Notes: generated by a model from the sequence alone, not told the origin. A stretch of 44,209 bases of DNA from a virus (IMGVR_UViG_3300044675_006977:1-44209); one strand, 5' to 3'. Shown: positions 8,344-18,079, numbered from the stretch's first letter. Numbers and translations: made by a program.

Positions 8344-9003
8344 ATGAATAACGACTCTATAGTTCTAGACCCAGTTAAGTCTATTATTGACTTGACTAAA
8401 AAGATGGATGAAAAACAAAAGTTTGCATTTGTTAATTTGCCACCAGCTGCTGTGGCATCTTTAAATTTTTCTTCTGAGAAAAAACTTCCAAAGTATTTCG
8501 TCAAAGCCATATCCAATTGTGCTGCAATTGAAGATGATAATTTTCTTAAGGCAGTCCCTGCAGAAATTGCCTATGATATCGAAAAGGGTAAGTTAGCGAA
8601 CATAGGTTTGAATAATAGCAGATATTATTATTCTTTAAATACCTTTGAGCATTTCTACAACACTAGAAAAGAAGTTGTAGATATATTTATTAATCATTAT
8701 ATTAGAGACTCAAAAAATGTAATCGTTACTTTCCATGATAAGAAAGTAATACAAGGAATATTTGGAACCAATCAGCAGATCATAGCTGTTCCATATAATG
8801 GTTACTTTGATAAGATAGACTCTATACACGCACAGATAGCTGAGCTTGATGGTAAAGTTGATTACTGTATTATGGATTGCCCTCTTTTGGCCACCGCTTT
8901 AGCCCCTAAGATTTGGGAGACATTAAATATGTCAATACTTGACTTAGGAAGAGTTGTTAGTAGTAGTAGATTTACAAATACTAAAACTAATGAAAAAAGA
9001 TAA
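8344..9003 (+). CDS. Unknown protein, possibly GT-D-type glycosyltransferase-like
   Basis: 219 residues, starting immediately after the preceding stop. The second half (NTRKEVVDIFINHYI, NVIVTFHDKKVI, then DYCIMDCPLLATALAPKIW and a hydrophobic strand ending in DLG) resembles the layout of GT-D-fold glycosyltransferase domains, where a nucleotide-sugar site lies in a Rossmann-like core. This is a weak pattern match. The tight coupling to a glycosyltransferase is consistent with a role in the same modification. Confidence 0.5.
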   Translation: MNNDSIVLDPVKSIIDLTKKMDEKQKFAFVNLPPAAVASLNFSSEKKLPKYFVKAISNCAAIEDDNFLKAVPAEIAYDIEKGKLANIGLNNSRYYYSLNTFEHFYNTRKEVVDIFINHYIRDSKNVIVTFHDKKVIQGIFGTNQQIIAVPYNGYFDKIDSIHAQIAELDGKVDYCIMDCPLLATALAPKIWETLNMSILDLGRVVSSSRFTNTKTNEKR

Positions 9004-9637
9004 TTGGGAAGAAGAATCTGACAATACAGAATACTTAGTTGATTTATTATTTGAAACTTCTTTAAGCTTAAATGAAATAGCAAAAGAAGTTGGCTGGCCA
9101 ATAGGTAGAGTTAATAAAAAGATAAATCAATTAGGTCTTTCCTGGTTAAAAGAATCTAGAAAAAAAGTATCTAGAGGACAAACAGCTCTAACTAATATTA
9201 TGAAGAAGCTATTACCCAGCGAAAAGATAGTCAATGAATTCTATCTAGAAGATAAGCTTAGACTAGATGTCTATTGCCCAAGCTACAAGTTGGCAGCCGA
9301 GTATCATGGTAGGCAGCACTTTTATTATACTTCTAAATTTTTTGAATCAAAGTATGAGTTTGAAGAAGCTCTTAAGAGAGATCAGAAAAAAATAGATATA
9401 TGTAAGGAAAGAGGCATAGCCTTAGTTGTTATCCGCTATAATGATGAACTTACCGAACAATCTGTTTTTGATAGAATGATAGATGCCATTAGGCATTCAC
9501 CACACGTTAAAGAACAGAAGATTAAAAATGAATTGTATTCTTCTGATTTTTATATAGAATCTAAGAAAAAACTTTCTGAACAAAGAAAAAAAGCTTACAA
9601 GACAATGAAAGAAAAGCGAAAGAATGACAATCGATAA
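8990..9637 (+). CDS. HTH plus PD-(D/E)XK nuclease (VSR/DUF559-like)
   Basis: 215 residues from the ATG at 8990, which overlaps the end of the previous gene. Residues about 20-50 hold a helix-turn-helix (SLNEIAKEVGWPIGRVNKKI). The nuclease core has LRLDVYCPSYKLAAEYHG with D and E-x-H in the positions of the catalytic acid pair, a GRQHF segment, and RDQKKIDICKERGIALVVI, the usual last helix and strand. The C-terminus is very basic. It could be a homing-like, mismatch or recombination endonuclease. It overlaps the helicase gene by 14 bases. Confidence 0.75.
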   Translation: MKKDNWEEESDNTEYLVDLLFETSLSLNEIAKEVGWPIGRVNKKINQLGLSWLKESRKKVSRGQTALTNIMKKLLPSEKIVNEFYLEDKLRLDVYCPSYKLAAEYHGRQHFYYTSKFFESKYEFEEALKRDQKKIDICKERGIALVVIRYNDELTEQSVFDRMIDAIRHSPHVKEQKIKNELYSSDFYIESKKKLSEQRKKAYKTMKEKRKNDNR

Positions 9638-11084
9638 TCTTGAAGAGCTTGATGATACTCCGATTGAGTATCAGATCTTTGCCCTATCCCTTAGGGAAGA
9701 GGGGGCTATAAAGTATTTCACAGAAGAGTTAGACCCTTCAATTGTGGGTATAAACCATGGGCAAAAGGGAATCCACGAATTCTATCGAGCCCTACTCGCT
9801 TACCATACCGCTACTCAACTAGATGTAGTCGATCCAGTTGGATTCAAAAGCTGGTTAGAAACAGAGACTGATATCAAAGAGGGACTTGGTGGTAACGCTG
9901 GAGTAACCGTGATGATGGATCTGTTAATGTCATTAGATCTTTCGACTTCTGATTCTGTAGTGCAATTAGTTAAGCACAAGGCTAATAAACGTAAGCAGAT
10001 AGACTACCTACAAGAACTTCAGCTTATTCTCAATCAAAAAGGTAGTAAGTCTGAAAAAGATTTATCTAGAATCAACTTAATTACTTCTGAAATTAGAGAA
10101 CTAGAAAATCAATTAAACTATAATCCATTCGATAAGTTAACTACAGCTAAAGACATTTCAGATAGAGTAGAGTCTTTGCTTGATATCCCAAGCTTTGTTC
10201 CAACTCAATTCAAAGCTCTCAATAGAGCTATGGGATATACGGATGAAGGTGGTTTCTTTAAGGGTGCAGTTCATGCCATAATAGCTGCCTCAGGTAAGGG
10301 TAAGAGCACCTTCGCCAAATGCTTGGTTAATAACTGGGTAGACAATGGATATACAGCTTTGTATGTCAACTTCGAAGAGGCTACTGGTCACTGGGAAAGA
10401 GTTCTAATGACCCAGATAATCGGCAAGAACGTGTACAAGGACGCTGACACGTGGAGTCCAGAAGAAAAACAAAGATACATAGATAAGTTTAAAGCTAAGT
10501 TAGCTGAGTGGGGAGACAGACTCATGGTTAGACATGACCCTGAGACCCCATACTTTGAAGACCTAGAGAGATGGCTTAAGGATATAATTGAGCACTCAAA
10601 CAAAACACCTGACATTGTGGTAATCGATACTATACAATCAATGTTCACTAAAGGTGGCAAGGGCAAGCCAAGATGGGGCGAATTTGAAGAGATGATGGTT
10701 AAGCTAGAGAAGCTAGCAAGAGATATGAATTGTGTTCTAATCATTACCGCACAAGAAAACTCTAACCGAATGAAAGAAAAAAGAGAAGTAGTCCAACAGT
10801 CAGACACCGGTGGATCACTAGCAATCCAACAGAAGTGTGCTGTAACTATATTCATAACAGAGAAAAAACTTTTGAGTGGTGATGACTCTGAAGACGATAA
10901 TATAATGCAGCTACAGATCCCAAAGAATAGAATTACAGGTTCTAGCTTTCTTTACAATCCACCACTTGTTAGATATGTAGACTCTAAGAAGATATATGAA
11001 GAATATGATCCGGTAACAGAAGAAGATTACGATACTAGTTCTTTACTAGATGATTTATTAGATGATGGAGATTTTGATATATGA
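9624..11084 (+). CDS. DnaB-like replicative DNA helicase
   Basis: 486 residues. A helical N-terminal domain (about 1-190) is followed by a RecA-like ATPase: Walker A around A221 to S228 (AASGKGKST, with K227), FEEA after the second strand, and Walker B DIVVIDTIQS with D335. SDTGGSLAIQQKC and a late Arg (NRIT) match the family's H4 region and arginine finger. It unwinds the fork ahead of the phage polymerase. The usual charged C-terminal tail is present and very acidic. ATGA overlap with the next gene. The primase lies three genes downstream. Confidence 0.9.
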   Translation: MTIDNLEELDDTPIEYQIFALSLREEGAIKYFTEELDPSIVGINHGQKGIHEFYRALLAYHTATQLDVVDPVGFKSWLETETDIKEGLGGNAGVTVMMDLLMSLDLSTSDSVVQLVKHKANKRKQIDYLQELQLILNQKGSKSEKDLSRINLITSEIRELENQLNYNPFDKLTTAKDISDRVESLLDIPSFVPTQFKALNRAMGYTDEGGFFKGAVHAIIAASGKGKSTFAKCLVNNWVDNGYTALYVNFEEATGHWERVLMTQIIGKNVYKDADTWSPEEKQRYIDKFKAKLAEWGDRLMVRHDPETPYFEDLERWLKDIIEHSNKTPDIVVIDTIQSMFTKGGKGKPRWGEFEEMMVKLEKLARDMNCVLIITAQENSNRMKEKREVVQQSDTGGSLAIQQKCAVTIFITEKKLLSGDDSEDDNIMQLQIPKNRITGSSFLYNPPLVRYVDSKKIYEEYDPVTEEDYDTSSLLDDLLDDGDFDI

Positions 11085-11878
11085 AACAACTAAAGGTGGA
11101 GTCCATCAAAGACTTCCAAACATGCGCTCTGCTATATGATTATAGACACCAGCAAAAATTAAGTGAGACCATTGCCTCTAGGGATATGTTCACTCAGAAA
11201 TTTGAGAATACAATTAAAAGTGTTATCAATTTTTTCTTCTACAAAAAACAAGGTGGATTCACTCCGTCGTACGCTTCTCTATTAAATAGGTGGGAGAAGA
11301 TATGGTATCCCAAAGACATGACTTCCTACGACATAATCCATGAACAACATGAAAGCTACTATGGCAATAACTCAAGCCTAACTTCTCGTGCTGCTTCTAC
11401 TCTTCTTAGTTTTTACAATATATACTAACAAGATGATTCTATCCCAATATCAATAGACCAACCATTCATAATACCGCTGGGAGATTCAACAAAAGTAGAT
11501 GGAAACTTTGACTTAATCTTAGCTAAAGACAATCAGTACTATGTTTACAAATGGGTTTTTAATTTTAGAAGCTCTCATGCTGATACATATCAAGTTGACT
11601 TTTCTGTTCTACACGAAGCTTTTAAGCACAAGTTTGGGGCCAAAATAAATCAAGCTCATTTTGGATACTATGATCTATTGGCTACTAATCAAAAGTTTAC
11701 CGATTTTCAAATAGACAAAGAAGACTCTAACTCTTTAAAGTATTGGGCTAATACCATCAATGAAACAGAAATTTTTGTTCCAAGAAGAGGCCAGACAATC
11801 TACTGTAAGAAATGCCCATTTGATACACCTTGTTCAAAATGGAAAGCTTGGGATGGCGTAGAAGCTCCACCTAGCTGA
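11081..11878 (+). pseudogene. RecB/Cas4-like Fe-S protein interrupted by an in-frame TAA
   Basis: The frame from 11081 stops at TAA (11426-11428) after 115 residues, yet stays open in the same frame to 11878, which would give 265 residues. That equals the length of the intact nuclease at 18236. The first part has the family start (ESIKDFQTC). The second part has GNFDLIL and YYVYKW where the catalytic D and E-x-K should be, and ends in CKKCPFDTPC, the C-terminal cysteines of a Fe-S cluster with the first Cys at residue 14. The D-x-K motif looks degenerate, so the protein may have been structural. Options are pseudogene, readthrough, or a base error. Confidence 0.7.
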
Positions 11879-11910
11879 TATACTATTAGTCTTAAGGAAA
11901 GGCGTCTATT

Positions 11911-12585
11911 TTGGTTAACAAATCGATACTTGATGATATATTAAATAAAGAAAAAGATTCTATATCAATTGAAGAAGAGGCTATAATCTTAAAGCCTTTA
12001 TGGGAAGAAATTGATCTAATAATTAATGACGGAATAAAAAGTTTTGTGAAATCTATTTTGATTAGATCAAATTCTTTTTGGGAAATACCATCTAGTTTTT
12101 CTGGAAGATTCCATCCACCCGATGAGCACAACAAGGGTGGAAACGCTCTGCATACAAAAAGAGTAGTTAGGGCAGCAAAAGTTATCGGTGATTCCTATTC
12201 GCTCAATGCAGAGGAGAGAGATTTGGTCTATGCAGCATGCCTTCTCCATGATGTAACTAAGGGAACTACATCTAGGGATGATGATAAATCTTTCGTCTAT
12301 GACCCACTGCACCCATATACAGTTGGTCATTTTATAGAGAAGTGTCAAGCTCATGACAAAAAATACGCAGGGGAATCTCAATCCTCAACCCTATTTGTAG
12401 ATGAAGAGACCGTACAATCTATCCTTAGGCTAGTAAGATGCCACCTTGGGCCTTGGTCACCGGTACCAGAGACCATACCGATCACGTATATGGAAGTGAT
12501 AGTACACCTTGCAGACAACCTTGCTTCAAAGATACACTATATAGCTGATGGAGATACTATAATAGAAGAACGTTGGAAGTTTTAG
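11911..12585 (+). CDS. HD-domain phosphohydrolase-like protein
   Basis: 224 residues, starting with TTG at 11911 behind AAGGAAAGG. HD-superfamily metal ligands are visible: ALHTKRVV (first His), ACLLHDVTKG (the HD pair), RLVRCHLG and VIVHLADNL (last Asp). Such proteins cleave phosphate esters of nucleotides or nucleic acids; here the position between helicase and primase suggests dNTP or nucleotide metabolism. No in-frame ATG is near, which supports the TTG start. The next gene starts on the base after its stop. Confidence 0.8.
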   Translation: MVNKSILDDILNKEKDSISIEEEAIILKPLWEEIDLIINDGIKSFVKSILIRSNSFWEIPSSFSGRFHPPDEHNKGGNALHTKRVVRAAKVIGDSYSLNAEERDLVYAACLLHDVTKGTTSRDDDKSFVYDPLHPYTVGHFIEKCQAHDKKYAGESQSSTLFVDEETVQSILRLVRCHLGPWSPVPETIPITYMEVIVHLADNLASKIHYIADGDTIIEERWKF

Positions 12586-12756
12586 TTGATAGACAGTGAA
12601 GAAAGAATCTCTAAAAGATACTTTATATTAAACAATCTAGAATATTTTATAGCTGAATCGGTATACTACAGAACCTACTCAGAAGACATGGAAGACTATG
12701 CTAAAAAGATTCTCTATAATTATAGTGATAAATCTGGAAGTCTAAATATAAAATGA
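12586..12756 (+). CDS. Small hypothetical protein coupled to primase
   Basis: 56 residues from TTG directly after the HD-gene stop, ending in a TGA that overlaps the primase ATG (ATGA). The exact fit between two genes is the main evidence that it is real. It is helical and Tyr-rich (YFILNNLEYFIAESVYYRTY). Function unknown. Confidence 0.6.
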   Translation: MIDSEERISKRYFILNNLEYFIAESVYYRTYSEDMEDYAKKILYNYSDKSGSLNIK

Positions 12757-13961
12757 GAATATCTTTAGACAATACTAGGTACACATCAGCTTGGCGATAT
12801 GTCGAGCTGGCTAAGTATGTGCCATCTTTAAATAGGATTATACGAATAAAAAAGGAAGATGATCCTGTCTTAGTAGATATAGATAGGTTAGATGCCTTTA
12901 GGGAAAAATATAATAATCTTGGATTATATACTTCAGTGTGGCACTATAACTCCAAGGATATAGATCTTGCGACCAGAATGGGTTCACTCTATTTTGATAT
13001 AGATAACAAAGATGTTAATATTTCTTTAGAAGAATGCAAAAGACTCTATTCTTATCTATCTAGTTACATCCCTGAAGAATCATTAATAGTATATTACACT
13101 GGCAAAAAGGGCTTTCATATAGAGTGTGAAGCATTAGCTCTTGGAATCCCAAACAGCAATGACTTACATAGCGTGTTCAGATTTATAGCTAATGACTTAT
13201 CTAAAAAATTACAATTAACTTCTTTAGACTTCAGCGTCTATGACTTAAGAAGAATGTGGAGATTGCCCGGCTCGATGCATCAAGAGACTAAGTTGTATAA
13301 GACTAAATTGAATAATGATATTTTATTTTCTTCTCTAGAAGATATTGTCAAGTACTGTTCTGAACCACAGGACTATTCTATCCCGGAACAAGAACGAGAT
13401 CTGAAAGCTTGCGATTGGTATACGGACTATTCTATTCAAATGCAAGTAGAAAAGAATAGGCCAAAAGATCCATTAGCTTATTTTAACGAACATGGCTCCA
13501 AGAGAGTCACATCCTTTGGTGATGGGGAAAAAGTATTCAACAAAGTTAGACTGCTAGATAGTTGCAGTGCGATTAAAAGAATAGAAAAAGAAGCTAAAGA
13601 GAATAAGCATCTTGACCATGAGTCTAGACTATTCCTTTGTTCAATCTTAACGTACACAGATGATTCAATACAGTACCTTCATGAGATACTTAGTAATTGT
13701 GATGATTATAGCCCGGGTAGATCTTCAGCACATATTAATGACTGGATAAAAAGAAGAGAAGCTGGCATTGGGGGTAGACCCTATACTTGCGACCGAGCTA
13801 ATTCTGCAGGAGTTGGATGCGGGGATTGCTCATTGGAACAAAAGAACAAATGGGTTAAAATCGGAGAAACATTTATGGAGACTAGTGAGAAGATTTCTCC
13901 ATCCCCAATAAGATTTGCTTACACTAATGAAAAGAAAGGAGGAACAACAGATGGTGAATAA
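12753..13961 (+). CDS. Archaeo-eukaryotic-type DNA primase (AEP fold)
   Basis: 402 residues. Core motifs: YFDID with D82 and D84 (metal-binding DxD), YYTGKKGFHIEC with H122 (the sxH motif), and a DLRRMWRLPGSMH stretch for the third motif. A C-terminal cysteine/His cluster (CDRANSAGVGCGDC) probably binds zinc or Fe-S. It should make primers for the DnaE-type polymerase nearby. A DnaG-type primase was not found, so this appears to be the only primase in the window. A downstream gene starts within its last codons. Confidence 0.85.
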   Translation: MRISLDNTRYTSAWRYVELAKYVPSLNRIIRIKKEDDPVLVDIDRLDAFREKYNNLGLYTSVWHYNSKDIDLATRMGSLYFDIDNKDVNISLEECKRLYSYLSSYIPEESLIVYYTGKKGFHIECEALALGIPNSNDLHSVFRFIANDLSKKLQLTSLDFSVYDLRRMWRLPGSMHQETKLYKTKLNNDILFSSLEDIVKYCSEPQDYSIPEQERDLKACDWYTDYSIQMQVEKNRPKDPLAYFNEHGSKRVTSFGDGEKVFNKVRLLDSCSAIKRIEKEAKENKHLDHESRLFLCSILTYTDDSIQYLHEILSNCDDYSPGRSSAHINDWIKRREAGIGGRPYTCDRANSAGVGCGDCSLEQKNKWVKIGETFMETSEKISPSPIRFAYTNEKKGGTTDGE

Positions 13962-14151
13962 TACAGATGACGTTATCGGAGTATGCAGCGAATGCCACTC
14001 AGATCAACCTGACCAGTACATGATGAATAGCCCTTTTGCTCAAGAAGGTAAAAACGTACCCTGCAAATATTGCGGTGGAGTAGTTATAATTACTTACAGA
14101 GAAACTAGAAATAGTGCAATAGACGGCAGCGACAGAAGCAGAGGATTGTAA
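13951..14151 (+). CDS. Small zinc-ribbon protein
   Basis: 66 residues from the ATG at 13951, chosen because AAAGGAGG lies 8 bases upstream inside the primase gene. Two Cys pairs (CSEC and CKYC) about 30 residues apart make a zinc ribbon. It may bind nucleic acid or a replication partner between primase and polymerase. The overlap with the primase end is 11 bases. Confidence 0.75.
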   Translation: MVNNTDDVIGVCSECHSDQPDQYMMNSPFAQEGKNVPCKYCGGVVIITYRETRNSAIDGSDRSRGL

Positions 14152-14152
14152 A

Positions 14153-17100
14153 TTGAAGAATTGGACAAATCTACATAACCACACGGTTTATTCTATGTTG
14201 GATGGACACGGTGGGGTAGACGCCTATTTAACCAGAGCTAAGGATCTTGGCATGGTGGGTTTAGCCACCACTGACCATGGCAATATCCACTCTTGGTTGG
14301 ACTTTTACGATGCTGGCACAGCCTTGGGCGTTAAACCAATTTTGGGTTCTGAGTTTTACCAGGCAAGAAAAACAAGATGGGATAGAGACGAAGAGGAAAG
14401 AGCTGGTAAAGCAAAGAGTGAATGGGAACAAAGAGGGCCGTACCATATAACTATATTAGCTAAGAATAATGTTGGTTATCATAACATTATTAAAATGTCT
14501 TCCCAATCATACACTGATGGTTTCTATGTTAAACCAAGATTAGATCATGAGCTTATCTCTCAATACTCAGATGGAATTATAGTTTTATCGGGATGCTTGA
14601 ATAGTGAAGTAAGCCAAGCTTTGCTAAGAAATGATTACGACTTTGCTTTGGCTTCAGCGAAAAAGATGCAAGATATTGTTGGCAAAGACAATTATTTTAT
14701 CGAGATACAAGACCATGGCTTGGGTGAACAAAGAAAGATTTCTGCCGAATTAATAGACATAGCTAAAAAAATAGGAGCTATGGTAATCCCTACCGGTGAC
14801 TGCCACTATGTAAATCAGTCAGAAGCAAATTCGCATGATATAATGCTTTGTGTTGCCACTAACAGCAACATACATACTCCCGATAGATTTTCTTTCTCCG
14901 GAGATCACTGGTATCTGCATAGCTATGAACAAATGGCTAAGATATTCTCTGAAGAGTGGCTAGAGAACACAATGCATGTTCACGACATGATAGATGTTAA
15001 TCTAAAATTTGGAGAACTTTACTTTCCTGATTTCCCAATACCAAGTGGGAAAGAAGTTAATGGACACTTAGAAGATTTAGCTTGGGCTGGATTAAAGAAA
15101 AAGTATGGAGATCCACTTCCAGTAGAAGTTGTAGATAGAGCTACCTATGAATTTAGAGTAGTTAAAGAAATGGGTTTCCCTGAATACTTTCTCGTAGTAT
15201 CCGATCTAGTTAACTGGTCTAAGGAAAATGGCATTAGGGTTGGATGGGGCAGAGGATCAGCAGCTGGCAGTATCCTTTCCTATGCTTTGGGAATCACTAA
15301 CTTAGATCCACTTAAGTTTGGTCTGATGTTTGAAAGATTTTTGGTTGAGGGAAGAAAGTCTATGCCCGACATCGACTTAGACTTTGACGATAGATATAGA
15401 GATAAAGTTATCGACTATGCTAGAACCAAATATGGTGATGACAGAGTTGCCCATATTTGTACGTTCAACAAAGCAGGAGCCAAGCAGTCGATAAGAGACG
15501 CTGCAAGAGCTCTTGGATATGACTTCACTGCTGGAGACAAGGTATCTAAGCTGGTGCCTCCACCGGTCCTAGGAATAGCAAAGAGCTTGAATGAATGCAT
15601 GCAGGTTAGTGAATTCAAATCTGAATATGATTCAAATGAAGATAGCAAAAAAATAGTAGACACTGCGTTTGGATTAGAGGGACTTGTTAGACAAACGGGA
15701 GTCCACGCTGCTGGCATAGTTATATCAAGAGGACCACTTACTGACTATCTTCCTATCATGAAAAAGGGTGCAGGCAATCCGATCATCACCCAATGGGACA
15801 TGGGTAGAGTGGAACAGTGCGGGCTACTTAAGATTGACTTCTTGGGATTAAGAAACCTTGGTGTTATAGACCAATGTATTAGTTTAGTTAAAAAGAATCT
15901 TGATATCGACATAGATCTAGACCACATACCGTTAGATGATCAAAAGACATTTGATGAACTTTGTAAAGGTAATGCTATTGGAGTTTTCCAGCTTGAGTCT
16001 TCTGGGATGAGACAGTTAATGGTTCAGCTTCAGCCACAAACTATCAAAGAAATTATGGCTTTGATCTCGCTCTACAGACCAGGACCAATGGGCTCAGGAA
16101 TGGATAAGCTTTACATAAATCGTAAGCATGGGCGTATCCCAATTGACTATGAGCATCCTAAAATGAAAGACGCTCTAGAGGATTCATTGGGAATTATGCT
16201 GTATCAGGAAGATGTACTAGCGGTTGCTAAGGATCTTGCTGGCTTTACTGTTCCTGAAGCTGATGACTTGCGTAAGGTTATTGGTAAGAAACAGATGGAT
16301 AAGATTCCTAAAATAAGAAAGAACTTCGTAGAAGGTTGTTTATCTAACGTAGATATAACTGAAGAGAAAGCTAATAAAATTTTCTCAGATATAGAATACT
16401 TTGGAGGCTATGGATTCAACCGAGCTCATGCTGCAAGCTACGCAATGGTTAGCTACATGACTGCCTATTTAAAGACGCACTACACCGCTCAGTACATGGC
16501 TGCTTTACTAACTTCTGTCGCCGGCAATAAAGAAAAGTCTTCTTTATATCTATCAGAATGTAGAAAATCTTCATTGAAAGTACTTCCACCATCAATTAAC
16601 AATTCAATGCATGACTTTGAAGTTATCGGAGATGACCAAATTCTATTTGGACTCTCTGCGGTTAATGGAATAGGTCCTTCTATAGCTGATGCAATCATTG
16701 GCTCAAGAGATGTGGATAAACCGTACACTTCTATGCATGACTTCTTTAGAAGATGTGATCCAACTATATTGAAAAAGTCAACGATTGAACACTTGGCTGC
16801 AGCTGGTGGCTTTGATGATTTAATCGAACTCACAGAAGAAGTAGAAATGAATAGAAGACGTGAGTTGGAAATTCTGGAGAAAGAAAAACTAGAATTAGGG
16901 ATTTACGTATCTAAACATCCTATTGAGGGAATTTGGGAAATTATTAAGCCTAAAGTAGATAAAGAAATATTTGAATTAGCTGAATGTAACCCTGGAACTA
17001 AAGTCAAAATAGGTGGCATCATAACATCTGTAAAGAAGATGATAACCAAAAAGGGTGCAAAGATGTTCAAGCTTGAGGTAGAGGATCTTACTTCGGCTAT

Positions 17101-17476
17101 AGAGATAATTATCTTCCCAAGAGAAGCTAAGTCTATAGTAGATAGCTATTTTTCTGATGGAGATATCTTTATTTTTTCTGGCTCGGTAACCAAGGATGGT
17201 GACGAGGAGAATGCTACTCCTAAGTTAATATTTAATTCCTGTGAGAAAATAGATAACGCTATATTTACGGGTAGTAAACCGATAATCTTAAAAGCTAATT
17301 CACTGGTTTCTAATGAGACTATCAAATCTATATATGATATAATTAATAATTCAAATGGAGCGTCTACGGTTTTCCTAGAAATGATAGATGGCAACAAAGA
17401 ATATACATTTAGGTTTAACAAAACCACATCTTTAAAAATAGAAAAAGATTTACAATCAATCTTAAATTTAAAATAG
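14153..17476 (+). CDS. dnaE: DNA polymerase III alpha subunit (DnaE-type replicative polymerase)
   Basis: 1107 residues, close to bacterial DnaE. The PHP domain starts at L7-H-N-H10-T and keeps TDHGN, GSEFY, SGCLNS and GDCHY, so its metal site looks intact. Palm: GRGSAAGSIL, then PDIDLDFDD with catalytic D408 and D410, and KIDFLGLRNL with D562. Later come the ALISLYRPGPMGSGM region, the GYGFNRAHAASYA fingers motif and a C-terminal OB fold (about 930-1010). TTG start with AGAGGA upstream, one base after the previous stop. No separate proofreading subunit was seen; the intact PHP may supply 3'-5' exonuclease activity. It replicates the phage genome with the DnaB-like helicase and AEP primase. 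Confidence 0.93.
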   Translation: MKNWTNLHNHTVYSMLDGHGGVDAYLTRAKDLGMVGLATTDHGNIHSWLDFYDAGTALGVKPILGSEFYQARKTRWDRDEEERAGKAKSEWEQRGPYHITILAKNNVGYHNIIKMSSQSYTDGFYVKPRLDHELISQYSDGIIVLSGCLNSEVSQALLRNDYDFALASAKKMQDIVGKDNYFIEIQDHGLGEQRKISAELIDIAKKIGAMVIPTGDCHYVNQSEANSHDIMLCVATNSNIHTPDRFSFSGDHWYLHSYEQMAKIFSEEWLENTMHVHDMIDVNLKFGELYFPDFPIPSGKEVNGHLEDLAWAGLKKKYGDPLPVEVVDRATYEFRVVKEMGFPEYFLVVSDLVNWSKENGIRVGWGRGSAAGSILSYALGITNLDPLKFGLMFERFLVEGRKSMPDIDLDFDDRYRDKVIDYARTKYGDDRVAHICTFNKAGAKQSIRDAARALGYDFTAGDKVSKLVPPPVLGIAKSLNECMQVSEFKSEYDSNEDSKKIVDTAFGLEGLVRQTGVHAAGIVISRGPLTDYLPIMKKGAGNPIITQWDMGRVEQCGLLKIDFLGLRNLGVIDQCISLVKKNLDIDIDLDHIPLDDQKTFDELCKGNAIGVFQLESSGMRQLMVQLQPQTIKEIMALISLYRPGPMGSGMDKLYINRKHGRIPIDYEHPKMKDALEDSLGIMLYQEDVLAVAKDLAGFTVPEADDLRKVIGKKQMDKIPKIRKNFVEGCLSNVDITEEKANKIFSDIEYFGGYGFNRAHAASYAMVSYMTAYLKTHYTAQYMAALLTSVAGNKEKSSLYLSECRKSSLKVLPPSINNSMHDFEVIGDDQILFGLSAVNGIGPSIADAIIGSRDVDKPYTSMHDFFRRCDPTILKKSTIEHLAAAGGFDDLIELTEEVEMNRRRELEILEKEKLELGIYVSKHPIEGIWEIIKPKVDKEIFELAECNPGTKVKIGGIITSVKKMITKKGAKMFKLEVEDLTSAIEIIIFPREAKSIVDSYFSDGDIFIFSGSVTKDGDEENATPKLIFNSCEKIDNAIFTGSKPIILKANSLVSNETIKSIYDIINNSNGASTVFLEMIDGNKEYTFRFNKTTSLKIEKDLQSILNLK

Positions 17477-17483
17477 GAATAAA

Positions 17484-17849
17484 ATGACACAAAGAATCGT
17501 TATAAAAAACCCAGTTACAAATGACTGTTGGAAGTTCTGTTCATCATGCAACAGATGCCAGGACAGAGGAAGATACAGCAAGTGTGCTGGATGCAGTGGC
17601 AGATATGACCCAAAGTTAATCATAGACCCTGATCCGGATGATTATTGTGACTGTAAAAACGGCGTCCTAAGATGGAGAACCAAGCAGGGCAAGCTGCTCG
17701 TGACCAGATTTAAAACCAATCCATTTAAAGGTGAAGTTAAATATGAAAAGAAATCAGAAGATGAAAGAGATTGGGACTCCTATGTCAAAGACATGAGAGA
17801 AAAAATGGACGACCCAACCTTCAACCCAATAGCAATAACAGAGGATTAA
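17484..17849 (+). CDS. Cysteine-rich hypothetical protein
   Basis: 121 residues with a dense Cys cluster between residues 15 and 60 (C-x3-C-x2-C-x2-C, then C-x2-C and C-x-C), suggesting one or two zinc sites. The second half is charged and helical. It follows the polymerase by 7 bases with AGGAA before the ATG. No family recognised; a zinc-binding partner of replication proteins is possible. Confidence 0.65.
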   Translation: MTQRIVIKNPVTNDCWKFCSSCNRCQDRGRYSKCAGCSGRYDPKLIIDPDPDDYCDCKNGVLRWRTKQGKLLVTRFKTNPFKGEVKYEKKSEDERDWDSYVKDMREKMDDPTFNPIAITED

Positions 17850-17851
17850 TC

Positions 17852-18079
17852 ATGCAAAATACAGGAAAAATTACAAGAAATAACGTCAGCATATACGAAT
17901 ATGCCGAAGGTGTACATCAGTACGAGGATAAGTTTTTTATCAAATGTGGTATAGCTGGCATTTATGCAAGCAAAAAAGAACTTGAGGACTTATATCTTGT
18001 TTTGAATTACTATTTAAATATAGAAAAATTCGCTGAGTGCGAAGTAAGAGTGGGAGATCAAGATGTGGCCATACAATGA
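17852..18079 (+). CDS. Small hypothetical protein
   Basis: 75 residues from the ATG at 17852, which lies 2 bases after the previous stop with GAGGA upstream. Beta-rich N-terminus, helical middle (KKELEDLYLVLNYY). The end overlaps the next small gene by 17 bases. Function unknown. Confidence 0.6.
   Translation: MQNTGKITRNNVSIYEYAEGVHQYEDKFFIKCGIAGIYASKKELEDLYLVLNYYLNIEKFAECEVRVGDQDVAIQ

Noticed and set aside
10388-10855. Minus-strand frame opposite the helicase
   Set aside because: It is a shadow of the ATPase domain with no RBS and an improbable composition.
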